Part shown: positions 1-9,778 of the stretch, piece after piece | How positions within the stretch are numbered: position 1 is the first letter of the stretch | Layout of the letters: each line of letters opens with the position of its first letter | NCBI GenBank assembly: GCA_039704465.1 | Contig: JASFAU010000007.1 | Coordinates: 186,001 to 250,000 of the forward strand | Origin: Plasmodiophora brassicae | Taxonomy: Eukaryota; Endomyxa; Phytomyxea; Plasmodiophorida; Plasmodiophoridae | Reading direction: 5' to 3' | DNA: 64,000 bases | Program-made: the position numbers and the translations under genes | The notes under the pieces: model-generated | What the model saw: the letters and a program-made list of their open reading frames with translations, nothing else | Told to the model about the DNA's origin: nothing | The model's database searches: none

Positions 1-240
1 GGTGGTATTGCTGGCCGGTCCTGCAGGCAGGGCGGCATCGGCCCGACAACGCCGTCCCGAGCTGAACCCACTCACACACACACGAGCGCACGATGACGCG
101 CTCGCTCTGACGGCAAGAGCGGGCGGCCGGAGCGGCGATCCCTGACTGTGACGAAGGAACAACCAGTCCCACCTACGAGCCGACACACTTCGGCACCCAG
201 TGACGGCATGCACAACGAGGTCAGTGACGAGTTGACGTCG

Positions 241-1214
241 TCACGTAGTGTACTCAGCGATCAGCGCGCGTACGACGTCGGTATCATGGGTGCCCCAGAG
301 GGACGTGACGCGCCCATCGAACTGTGCCTGCACCGGGCCATTGTACAGGCCCAGGCCGCGTCGCACCAGGTGGCTGGCGTTGCGGGCCTGCTCGTCGAGG
401 CGCAGGGCGTACCAGCGCCGAAGGCGGCGTTTGTGGCCAATGTGACGTGACGCCTTGTCCAGGTTCGCTTGTTCGTCGTCCCACGCGAACGCGTTCAACC
501 GCTCCCGCAGGTACTGGGACCGTAGCCGACGTGCCAGCGACACGCCTTGCATCTTCTTCTTGTGTCGCAGGCTCCCGTCGAGTGCTCTGCCGAGCTAGAC
601 GTTAACAAGAGGATCCGGTCGACCGTTGACGACGATGCGTACCTGTCGCCGGACGATGCCACCATTGTCGTGACAAAGGTGGAGCCGGGCGGGTCGATGA
701 CCGACGCGTTCATCGGCAGCGCCTGGTCGACGATGAAGTCGTCCGACGACTTTGTCAGCCACGTTCGACGCGGCGTGCCAGGCTGGGTGGCGCTGCAGAC
801 GACGGTACAGGGCGTCGCGTCGCTGTCGGTGTCAGGGAACCCGTCCCGGAACAGCTGGCGCCCGCGACGATCCGACCGTCCCCCGATCCGTTTCAGGACG
901 TAATTCAGTCGCGACTTGGCGTCCGCTTTCCGGTCGGCCCTGGAAACAATCGGCGTCGCGTCGTGCAGCGGGGCGTACGGCTCCGTCGGTTCCGTGGAGG
1001 CGATCGGCGGCAACGTGTTCCTCCGCTGCTCCGCTTGCAATTTCGCATCCCGCACGACCTTGTCTTGGTAGGCCGCGATCCAGGCCCGGGCGCCTCCCGG
1101 ATTCCGTCGTCGTCGTCGCCCGGGTGCTGGCTCCAACGACGACGCCCGACGGTTCGTACTGCCAACGACGACCCGCTGCTGCGCGCGGCGCCTACCTCGG
1201 TCGTCCTCCGTCAT
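241..1214 (-). CDS. Unknown basic protein, two exons
   Basis: Two exons, 643-1214 and 241-586, joined by a 55-nt intron with GTACGC...GGCAG ends. The join keeps frame and gives 305 aa. The start ATG at 1214 precedes an Asp/Glu/Arg-rich opening (MTEDDRGRRRAQQ). The N-terminal ~65 residues are highly basic and probably disordered. The C-terminal ~110 residues are rich in Arg and Leu (ARRLRSQYLRERLNAF) and look helical. I see no signal peptide, membrane segment or known motif, so I give no function. The open frame extends upstream of 1214 without a better start. The splice junction is inferred from frame continuity alone. Confidence 0.55.
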
Positions 1215-1407
1215 GGGATTCACTGCCGAAGATCTCGACCGCGCTGCGGAAATATCCCGCTCGACTGGCGCAGGTCCATTCAATATTCTATACAACCGAG
1301 GGTGTTCGATGACGGAACTGCGCGACTGTAGGACAGCAGTCCGCCGAAGCGTCGCCGTTACGCGTGTGGGTCGGTCGTGCACCCCTCTATTTCTGTACCG
1401 ACATCAC

Positions 1408-1660
1408 ATGGCCGTCGATGCGATGCAGATCGCCGTGTGGGCGACGCTGCTGATTGTGGTCCTCGCCGCTCTGGGAATGGGGCGATACTGCCGCCCGTGC
1501 TCTGGCTGTTGTCGCAGTCCACAGACAGGGAGCGATGCGAAGACGCGATCGGCAATCATTAGCAGATGGACATTCACGCAGCAAAGTATGCCGGAGTAGT
1601 GTCGCAAGCCCAGGAAATCGCCAACAACGGCTCGAGTCGAACAGGCTTACCATTTATTGT
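1408..1660 (+). pseudogene. Decayed copy of the downstream signal-peptide protein
   Basis: An ATG at 1408 opens a hydrophobic, signal-like stretch (QIAVWATLLIVVLAAL). About 70 bp further on, in a different frame, come the residues DRERCEDAIGNH, an in-frame TAG (1560-1562), then QMDIHAA. The intact gene at 1965 has the same order: a hydrophobic leader, then DRAQRCADAIGNRLQVDV. The frameshift plus the stop mean that this copy cannot make the protein. It is best read as a truncated tandem duplicate, about 250 bp long, with nothing corresponding to the rest of the parent. Confidence 0.6.
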
Positions 1661-1685
1661 TGCTGAACACACTCTCGTCCCCCCA

Positions 1686-1705
1686 TGCCGTGCCGTGCCG
1701 TGCCG
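1686..1705. repeat. Short TGCCG tandem repeat
   Basis: Four perfect TGCCG units lie between the decayed copy and the intact gene. No function is evident. Confidence 0.7.
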
Positions 1706-1964
1706 TACCATATCCCGTACGTTCCTATTGGGAAGATCATTCCGCATATAGATGACGTCAATCAGGCATGACATCCGCGTTTCCCCGATTCGGCGCGTCA
1801 CCCTGCCCACCCATAACGTTTCCTGGGGACGGGCGCCGCTTCGTCAATCGTCACCGTACGGGGCGTGGCACTGAAAGTTCCGTCCGTCAGCGCCGCGGGT
1901 CATGCCCTGTGCGCACCGTGACGCACTTTTCCGGATCACCTGCGGGATCCGTCCACTATCGACG

Positions 1965-3197
1965 ATGCCGACCGGTGTCTACCGATGCCTGGCGGCCGCC
2001 TTTGCTCTTGTTCTTGTCGCAGTGGCCAGGAAGGACTGCACCGATCGGGCGCAACGATGCGCGGACGCGATCGGTAATCGTCTGCAGGTGGACGTGACGG
2101 AGCGGAGTGCGCTGAACGCGTCGTTGCTGTCGCGCGGTACGATCGCGCAGATGCGCCTGGATGTCGGCCGGTTCCCATGTGAAGACAAGCGCAGGGTCGC
2201 GAAGCTGATCGAGGATGCCGAGCTTGTCCTGCGGGACAAACGCGACGTCGTGGTCCACTTGCGCCCGGACGCGCTGACGTATTCGCAAGGGTGGGATCGA
2301 CCCGCGTGCGTCATCGCGCGAATTTTCCCAGATGATACGCAAGCGCTCGTGGCATTCGTCAACCTCCTGGATTCGCCACTGGGCCGGCTGTATTCTCCTA
2401 CCGACCTCGAGTTCTTGTTGATCCAGAAGTCGGCCTATTTCCATAATCTGGTCCGGCGACGTTTGATCGACGCGATCGACCTGGACGTCTTCCTGCAGGC
2501 CTACCCGGAGACATTCATCAAGTCGTTCGCCATCGACCAGGACTATTCCATCGGCGGGTGCGCCAACGATCTGCCCGCCGACCTGCTCATGAGGTACCTG
2601 GCCGAAAGCGACCCGTCGCAGCAGGCGCTGTTCTTCGTCCGCTTCGCCGTGTCCATGGCCGAACACTTCCGCACGGTCGATTACAGGAGATGGAGGCTGG
2701 CAGGCATGTCTGCCGACGACGTCCTGTCGATACTGGATGCCGTCCCATCTCTGAACCTGGGCTTCTACGCGCCGGGACCCCAACGGATAGACGCGGACGT
2801 CTATCTGAACGAGGAGTACGACGCGATCATCCGCTACGAGCAAGACGGTATCTCGGAGCGCGAATGGGAATTCGTTGACCCGATGGCGGCTGATGACGGG
2901 GCGTCTCCGCCGGGCTGGCCCAGGCCCAGCAAACGGGCGCTTCTGGCTGTGGCGGCGACCGTGATTACGCCCGCGGTTGCGCTCCTAGGCGCGTCTCGCA
3001 AACGGTCGCGCGCGAAACCCGCGCCCCAACGTTCGCATCGCTCCCTGTCCCGTCCTCTACGAATCGCGGCCGCTGCTGGCCTAGCCGTCGTCGTCGCCGC
3101 TGTTCTCATGCGCCGTCGCCGCCGCCGCCGCCATCGCGTTCACCTGATTCCAAAGCAGCGCCCAGAGGAACCCAGACCGACGTCGCAGCAACGCTGA
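1965..3197 (+). CDS. Unknown protein with N-terminal signal and C-terminal hydrophobic segments
   Basis: A single open frame of 410 aa. The ATG at 1965 is chosen because it places a signal-like segment first (CLAAAFALVLVAVA, residues ~8-21), followed directly by a Cys-containing block. The middle (~60-300) is rich in Asp, Leu and Arg and looks globular. Near the C-terminus are two hydrophobic stretches (LLAVAATVITPAVALLGA and IAAAAGLAVVVAAVLM), and the second is followed by eight basic residues. This pattern suggests an endomembrane or surface protein anchored at its C-terminus with a basic cytosolic tail. I recognise no family. A decayed relative lies just upstream. An upstream in-frame ATG at 1902 would hide the signal segment and is less likely. 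Confidence 0.65.
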   Translation: MPTGVYRCLAAAFALVLVAVARKDCTDRAQRCADAIGNRLQVDVTERSALNASLLSRGTIAQMRLDVGRFPCEDKRRVAKLIEDAELVLRDKRDVVVHLRPDALTYSQGWDRPACVIARIFPDDTQALVAFVNLLDSPLGRLYSPTDLEFLLIQKSAYFHNLVRRRLIDAIDLDVFLQAYPETFIKSFAIDQDYSIGGCANDLPADLLMRYLAESDPSQQALFFVRFAVSMAEHFRTVDYRRWRLAGMSADDVLSILDAVPSLNLGFYAPGPQRIDADVYLNEEYDAIIRYEQDGISEREWEFVDPMAADDGASPPGWPRPSKRALLAVAATVITPAVALLGASRKRSRAKPAPQRSHRSLSRPLRIAAAAGLAVVVAAVLMRRRRRRRHRVHLIPKQRPEEPRPTSQQR

Positions 3198-3280
3198 CCG
3201 GCACTTCCCTAATCGACCGTCCCTCTCATATCATCAGTACATATCAGTTTATACCTATAATACAGGACGACGAATAGTGC

Positions 3281-4099
3281 ATGGGCGTCGTCGAGAAGCA
3301 GACGGCGAACAGTGTTACTCGACCGGGCGCGGCCAGGTCAGTCGGCCAGGTCGCGCCCATCGAAGCACTCCGGCGGACATCGGACGTCGGACGGGGGGCC
3401 ATCATGGAGATCGTCAAGAACCTGTGCGCCCTGGGCCTTAGCGTTCCCTACTGGGCGTACGCTGTGGCACGCGATATCCTGCGAGACCCGGACGCTCACC
3501 CGCAGTCGGATGCTGAGGGCCCCGAGCGCGTCCTGTTCGCGCCCGTTCGCAAGGACGGCGTCGCGTACTCGCCGGCGGCCGCCAAGACGCTGAAGACAGC
3601 GGATAAGCTTGCGTTCTCGGTGCGCGTCGTCAGCCTGAAAGACAAGGACCGTCCGATCGAGAACGCCACCGTTGAGCTCTGGCAGGTCGGCCCGGCAGGC
3701 TGGTACGACAACTTCACGTACAACTGGCGGGGCAAGTTCGTCACCAATGCTGACGGCGACGTCCTCATCCAGACCGTGCTCCCCGGGCCGCTGGTGTTCC
3801 CGGGTATCACCCGGATCAGTAATGCCCTGCGCCGTCTCTTCGGATGGGACGAAGGTGTCGAGGTTCGTCGCCCGGCCCATATCCATTTCCTGGTGTGGGC
3901 ACCCGGATACGAGACGCTGGCGACACAGCTGTACTTCGACAAGAACCTTTCGGCCATGGAGCTGGCATTTATGCCGACACGTGTTGCCGAGGTCCTCATG
4001 AAGCGACGCGCGACGACGCTGAACGTGCAAGCCGCCAAAGCGCAGGACGGGTCCTGGATCGCCGATTACACGTTCATGCTGACACCTAGCCGCAGGTAA
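3281..4099 (+). CDS. Intradiol ring-cleavage dioxygenase-like protein
   Basis: Single exon, 272 aa from 3281; an internal ATG at 3404 (MEIVKNLC) would give 231 aa. The middle carries the intradiol dioxygenase pattern: VELWQVGPAGWYDNF, RGKFVTNADGDVLIQTVLPGP, then RPAHIHFLVWAPGYETLATQ. In this family a non-haem Fe(III) ion is held by two Tyr and two His, and catechols or related compounds are cleaved. The first Tyr (GWYDN) and the HIH pair are present. The position of the second Tyr, normally in a PGPY-like turn, reads PGPL, so the metal site may be altered. There is no clear signal peptide, although residues 45-60 are fairly hydrophobic. Substrate unknown; it could be a non-catalytic relative. 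Confidence 0.8.
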   Translation: MGVVEKQTANSVTRPGAARSVGQVAPIEALRRTSDVGRGAIMEIVKNLCALGLSVPYWAYAVARDILRDPDAHPQSDAEGPERVLFAPVRKDGVAYSPAAAKTLKTADKLAFSVRVVSLKDKDRPIENATVELWQVGPAGWYDNFTYNWRGKFVTNADGDVLIQTVLPGPLVFPGITRISNALRRLFGWDEGVEVRRPAHIHFLVWAPGYETLATQLYFDKNLSAMELAFMPTRVAEVLMKRRATTLNVQAAKAQDGSWIADYTFMLTPSRR

Positions 4100-4147
4100 A
4101 CGTGGCCGGCTCGATACTAAACCGCGGCGCCCGCGCCAATGTTTGAT

Positions 4148-4957
4148 TTACTGTAAGAGCGGGCGAGCCGTTTCCTGATCGAGGATCAGCCGATTGACGG
4201 ACACAATGGCGTCGAGCGCATCGACGATCGCCTCCAGCGTCGGGCGTTCCGCTTCGGCCTCCTGGGCGACGTCGCGGTTCAGATCCGAATGTGCTTGACG
4301 GGCTGCCCGGTCGCGGCGGAACTGGTGAATTGCTCGGGGGACCTGTAGCAGTCGATCGATGACCTTCGGTGCCCCTCCTGTCCGGTGGTCACCGGGGTCA
4401 CCGTCGACGTTCAGGCCCGCCCATCCCGTTCGTCCGAACCCGTCGATGACGCGGCGCTGGGCCTCGATCAGCAACTGCCAGGCCTCCATCTCGACCCGGA
4501 CCTCGTCGAGATGGGCGCCGTGCACTGACCGGGTCAGCGTCCACCCGATGTGCCTCAGGCACTGCCGGATCAGGTTTAGCTTCACCGGGGAGGTGGACGA
4601 TGCGGTTAGTCCATCTCTAAGCCGTTCGATTCGTCGTTTCCGAGCCAGGGTGTCGGTCCGCGATAGCCTGTTAAGGCGCATCGCGACCTTGATGACCTTA
4701 TCGCGATGCCAGCACCGCTCCTGCAGTGCAGTATCGACTGGAACGCTGCGGGAGGCGGCACCCTCGTCGACAGCGTTCTGTGCAAGAAGGTCGTCCAGGA
4801 CCGCGACCCGTCTCTCAATGATCTCCTTCCTGGCCTCAGTGTCGTCCTGTCGGAAATTCTGCCATACGCGAGCCAGCGCCGGCCGCTGCGATGCAGAAGG
4901 CGATCGCGACTGCCAAAGGACAAGCGCCAGAATGATCAGAGGGATCGCCACAGCCAT
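4148..4957 (-). CDS. Small single-pass membrane protein, unknown
   Basis: One exon, 269 aa, if the first ATG at 4957 is used; the open frame continues about 27 nt upstream without ATG. The N-terminus is a strong membrane anchor (MAVAIPLIILALVLW, residues 1-15). The remainder is charged, helical and rich in Arg, Leu and Glu, for example around RKEIIERRVAVLDDLL and EAWQLLIEAQRRVID. A short Gly/Asp-rich linker (NVDGDPGDHRTGG) sits near residue 195. The topology suggests a tail facing the cytosol or lumen with weak coiled-coil tendency. No family recognised. Confidence 0.55.
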   Translation of the reverse strand: MAVAIPLIILALVLWQSRSPSASQRPALARVWQNFRQDDTEARKEIIERRVAVLDDLLAQNAVDEGAASRSVPVDTALQERCWHRDKVIKVAMRLNRLSRTDTLARKRRIERLRDGLTASSTSPVKLNLIRQCLRHIGWTLTRSVHGAHLDEVRVEMEAWQLLIEAQRRVIDGFGRTGWAGLNVDGDPGDHRTGGAPKVIDRLLQVPRAIHQFRRDRAARQAHSDLNRDVAQEAEAERPTLEAIVDALDAIVSVNRLILDQETARPLLQ

Positions 4958-5198
4958 GGCAATCGCAAAGGTCCCGAGGATCAACTTCGTGGACAGTGAT
5001 GGCGGTCAAACACATCACCTGCTCCCGGTCGGTGTGACAGGGAAGGTTATTTCTGGAATCCTGAATTCAGGGCAACCTCGAGCTGCCGCTGTTCCACGTA
5101 AACCCAGGAATGGAGCTGCTTTAGGCGACAGCCCTTCCGAGCATGACAGTTCGAGGATGACAACGGTTCAACGATGAGGGATGATTGTCCGAGGTGTA

Positions 5199-8005
5199 TC
5201 AGAATCGCCCTTGAAGCAGCTCGTCAACCAGCTGGGCAAGCTGTTGGGCGAACGCGGCGTCACTCGATTTGAACACAGCTTGAAGAAGGCCGGTTTGGAG
5301 AGCAATAACGACCTCGATGAAGCCGAGCACGGACGTGATTTCCTGAAAGGGGCGTCGGGAGTCAGTTCGCGCTCTTCACGACGCGGGCGATAATCTCACG
5401 TGTTGGGCAAAGAAGTACATTTTCAAGTGGCCATCGAGGGTCCCGGATGCGATCGTGACAATTCGTGCCTGATTGAGAACGTGCTCAACGGCATTGGGGT
5501 CCTGCCCAGCCTGCAGCGTTCTCCTAATAGTGTCTGCGGTCTTTAGCGTCCCCCATTGGGTTTGGAAGGTTGCTGCATCGCAGTACGCTTGCTGTGACAG
5601 AAACGACTCCTGGTACAATTTATCGTCAGTCGGGACCAAGCTATGGGCAAACCGTGCTTACACTGGACGGCCCTTTGACGATCTCCGAAGGAGCAGGTGA
5701 CGAGAAACCAAAGGACAGAAGATCTTCTACTGGAGGCCGTGCTGGTTCAGCCACCTTTGACTGTTTGAACTCGGCATCCGGCGATGGCGACGGGGATCCC
5801 GGACTGATTGAGAGCGACCCAATCGGCATTGCAGGCGGACATATCGACTTCTCGTACACCACCGCGAGCTGATCCACGTGGTGAGGATATGCAACGCGAT
5901 GCGCTGACCATCACACTAACCGTATTGAGCTCTTGAAACAGGCGATTTGATAGCTCGGTACTATCAGATTCGGCGAATGACTCGACACATGCCTTCGGAC
6001 AGTTGATAACACGCGCAGCTTGCTCGACATCGAGCTCAAGAAGGCGATAATAAAGCAGTGCGCGATCCCGTACAATAACTTCTTGGTTCATGTCATCGAT
6101 GGCGGATCGAAGCAACCTCCCAAGCATCTTCTGCACTTCCGGGGGTCGCTTGAAGAAGAGTTTGACCGTTGATGACAATAGTTCTGACCTCACCAGGCAC
6201 GATTTCTCGTTGTCGAAACTACAAAGGAAACAATCAGTTGATAAATACACCAAGTCTGCAGCAGCAAGATACTCATCAATCAAATCTTCCAGAATGTACG
6301 GTGCGTCAGGGATTTCGTCTCCATATTCGCCAATCATCCACACGACAGCCACCTTTCCTTCGGGGCTCTTGACAGTTCGCAGAATGCGTTGCAACGCAGG
6401 GACGACGACCTCGTGGTGCTCAGGATATTTTCGAAGAAGGTCTTTGATGATAACGCATGTTTCGGTGCTCAACGATTCCATATTCAGGTCGAGAAAGCTT
6501 AGCAGATGTTCAAAGGCTTCGTCAGCAACCTGCATCAAGCGTTAGTAGAAAATGATGTGAGAGCAACAGCTCCGCACCGACCTCTTCAACTTTGATTGCC
6601 AGCGCGCCGATGGTGCGAATGGACTTTCTGGCGACACCCGTGTTTGCATCAGCCACGTATTCGCTGATCTCGTTGAGGATTTCGCTAGCATTCGTCGCGT
6701 TGGAAATTCGCGACAGAACGTCGAGTTTGAGAACTTTAACGCAAACTGGGTCGTTATGTTTGAGGAAAAATGACTTGAACTGGTCGTCGAAGATGCCCGG
6801 CATGCGAACAATTAGGAGTTTGATGTGTGCCAGGACGGGATATGATATATGGTGGGAATTGCCTCCAATAAAGGTCAACAGGGGAGCTGAGGAACACTGT
6901 TAGCTCGTGGATGTCATTTTCCGTTTGGAAGGCCTCACTCCTGATTCGCTCAAAGACACCGCGGTGGATTTGTGGCATCGATTGGGTGAAGTAGAGAAAC
7001 ACCTTGACAGTGCCCATTACGACGGCGCTGTTAGCGTGCTTCAGACGGTCCTCAAGGAGGTTCATAATGTCGAACATTTCATCTGATGTTTCCGGAACAT
7101 AACGCGCAACAAGTTCGAGAACGACGCATTGCCCCCATTCATGAAAATCTCGGATCCGGTTGAGCAAATGGAAGATGATCTGCTTGTTAATCGCCATGCC
7201 ACCCTCATCTGCAAGAATGCTACCGAATGGAATTAAGTGACCGCGGATAACGACAGACGTCGCCAATCGCAACCTACTTGTTCAAAGCCTGGATGGCATT
7301 GTCGACTACAACAGCATCCCGATCTCTCAGCATGTTGTACAATATGTCCACAATGTCGGATTCTACGGCAACCCATTTAACCCGTATCCTAGGAACGCGG
7401 CGGTTCTAGGTCACCTTTAACGATCGCCGGTGACAACGCGTGAATCTTCGCACATCCAACGACGGCAACCTTTCGAACATACGCGCTCGGGTCGTTTAAC
7501 CCTTTGCGAATGGGAACCATCACGTACTCGAGAAGCTGGGGGACACTGGACAATAACGTGTCAACAAATAGAATACAGCAGCAGATAATGTCATTGCATA
7601 CCGTAGCGTGCACAGGCTTCTCAAAGCCAAACCTCGAACCATTGGATCATCGTCGCGGCAATCCTTCTGAAGAGTATTGATAGCAAGCAGCGCCATCTCG
7701 GGTTTCTGCGCTGCATATGTGCTCAGGTACAGGTATACCATCTTCTTCTGGACGAGATCTTTGGTGTGCGTCGCCTGTATTGCCGGGTCAGTATTTTGAC
7801 GCAAGGGTGAGCTATGCGCTCACACCATGATCATATCCGTGAACAGGTTCGACACGTCGATACCCAGCGTCATGTACGCTATGACGCGTTCGACGACGCC
7901 GCGCTTCCGCTCGGGCGACAATTTCGGGTTCCGAAGCATCGTCTGCAGCTCGGCGACCTCGCCCCGTCGGTGCTCGACGAAGTACGATGGCTGCTGTTGC
8001 GCCAT
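5199..8005 (-). CDS. AP4B1: AP-4 complex beta subunit (beta-4 adaptin)
   Basis: Eleven exons, 7826-8005, 7602-7774, 7545-7415, 7362-7278, 7219-6939, 6886-6582, 6529-6273, 6218-5921, 5868-5662, 5609-5400 and 5342-5199. They add up to 2271 nt and 756 aa, close to known AP-4 beta length (~740). All introns are 51-58 nt with GT...AG ends. The alpha-solenoid trunk is clear: [11 protein letters not shown] near the start, [42 protein letters not shown] [33 protein letters not shown] and [21 protein letters not shown] and DAPY favour AP-4 over AP-1/2 beta. A Pro/Ser-rich hinge ([13 protein letters not shown]) leads to a C-terminal appendage ending near [10 protein letters not shown]-4 makes clathrin-independent coats at the trans-Golgi network. 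The stop at 5376 in the unspliced frame is bypassed by the last intron. Confidence 0.93.
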
Positions 8006-8205
8006 GACGAAATCGCTCCCGTCACCCCCTACCGGCTACTGCGGCCGTCGTGGTCGTTACGCGGAATCAGTGGTGCTGACCCTGGGTTTGCCCCATTTTT
8101 GGAGGGCGTCGTCAAAGCACGAATACGTACATAGAGCGGTCGACATTTTTCCACTGGCAGTTTGCCTTGCGGTCGGATTGGCAGAGTATAACTTCAAACC
8201 GTTCA

Positions 8206-9049
8206 TTACGTTGCTCGGTCACGCCCGGCCCGATCCTTTCGAATACTGATGTCGTATACGATGCTTTCCAATTTCTGCAGGTCGTACTTGATGGAGTCGA
8301 ACCGTTTCCGGAGGAGGTCGTTTCGCAGGTTGAGCACTTGGAAAGCGCTATACAGTTCGGAAACGAAAGCGCGAACCTTGACCGGGGACTCCGTATCACC
8401 TGTTGTTACTAGGTTCAAGCAGAACCGAGCCTACTTGGCGATCGTATCAGTCCATCTTCGGTTTGGATGTGCCTGTGCAGTGCCCATACAAGTTCACTAG
8501 GAAGGCCGCAAAGTCCAAGGAGGTAATCCTCCAAGTCGATTTCGGCGAACGGGGTTGACGCAACTGCACGACATTGAGGCAATGCGCATGCAGGGTGTGC
8601 TCCTGACGACCAACCTCCAATACAGATGTCAGCATTTGTCTTTGTCAGCAGGGTGCCATTCTCGAGATACTGGATGAAGGATGCAGCCGTCACAAGGTTA
8701 GCGACTTGATGCCGCCACATATACCGAAATCTAGCCTGTCGTCAGCCATTGCCGGAGCGAACGGTGAAACACGGCCGTGGACATACGCCTCCGGATGGCG
8801 CCCATTGAGCTTGTTGTGAATATCAACCCATAGCTCAGGCAGAACTGCCATGGTTTGTCGTCCGCGTGCACACAGGTCGGCGATGTCGTCTGGGTCGCTG
8901 ATCTGATGTGCCATTTGGACAGTCGACCCCAGACGTCGCTGCACCGCTGTCACATTCTTCACAGCCGCGTTCACCACGTCTCGGCAATCGTCGTCCTCTA
9001 CCAGCATGGCCTCGTAAGCGGCCAGCAGCGCATGCAGATCCTGCGTCAT
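8206..9049 (-). CDS. TSN: Translin
   Basis: Four exons, 9049-8787, 8730-8615, 8563-8490 and 8430-8206, total 678 nt and 225 aa, against 228 aa for human translin. Three ~51-59-nt introns join the frames exactly. Recognisable blocks are AASFIQYLENGTLLTK, EIDLEDYLLGLCGLPSEL, FVSELYSAFQVLNLRND and LLRKRFDSIKYDLQKLESIVYDISIR, which match the conserved all-helical translin core and its C-terminal basic helix. The start at 9049 is preferred over 9115 because it aligns with the usual short N-terminus. Translin forms octamers, alone or with TRAX as the C3PO endoribonuclease, in RNA silencing and tRNA processing. No TRAX gene is seen here. The gene lies 200 bp upstream of AP-4 beta on the same strand. 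Confidence 0.92.
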
Positions 9050-9144
9050 GCAGATGCCACCTGCCGCGAGGGCCAGCTGCTGCGACCAAAAATTGACGCG
9101 GTCGGCAATCGGCATTCACCTGGCGCGTCTGTGGAACGCATTGT

Positions 9145-9746
9145 TCAGCTCTCACGTATCATGGTGGCCTCCTGGACTTCCCAGGTACCCTTCCAGAAAT
9201 CTATCGACCGATGTCGGTAGGAGTCTGAAGTTCGAACTGGGATGTACGTCCATGCATTGTTTGATAGCTGGTTGGTAAACTTCACCTGACAGGTAAGCTG
9301 ACGAACCCCGTCGAAGAGTCGGCTGGCCTTAACGTAAGCTTGCGAGATTGTGCAGTACTTGAGGAATGTGTTAAGGTCGGATCTGTCCAGAATGACTTCG
9401 CCCGATTCAATGGACTCGTACACATGCCTGGTGGTCACCAGGCATCTTTGTTGCCGCATGGGAGATGTCGGTGTCGTTTCGTTGCCCCACATCGTCATTT
9501 ACTCGTTCTCAGGTGGGTTGACGTGTACAGTCGCACGCCCCATGGTATTTATCCAGGCAGGCATCACAATAGGGGTACACAAAAGAGCGACTTGCTCTGC
9601 CGAGTCGATGTATTCGAGCAAACCGACTTGGCTAATACGTCCATCACTTCAGCGCGGCGCATTCGGTGCAAAACAAATCGGGAGTTTCGAGCTGGAGCCT
9701 TCCCGGAGAACGGCGTGGATATTTTGGCAATGATGCTTGCTTGACA
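9145..9746 (-). CDS. Unknown short multi-exon gene
   Basis: Minus-strand open segments suggest coding but I could not close every splice. A start at 9746 (MSSKHHCQNIHAVLR) is followed by GLLEYIDSAEQVALL and then, after a likely GTAAAT...AAAG intron, by TTRHVYESIESGEVILDRSD and LNTFLKYCTISQAYVKASRL. The 3' end may use one of two frames, stopping at 9145 or 9152. The residues look like a small helical protein. The start lies only about 32 bp from the start of the TTC7-like gene on the other strand, so the two probably share a promoter region. No family recognised; exon ends are approximate. Confidence 0.35.
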
Positions 9747-9778
9747 TTGGTGAGCCCACCCCGGAACGCCCCCGTCGA

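Noticed and set aside
5181..5393. 70-residue plus-strand open frame after the small membrane protein
   Set aside because: Overlaps, antisense, the last exon of AP-4 beta, which is supported by frame-perfect splicing and by the expected appendage end.
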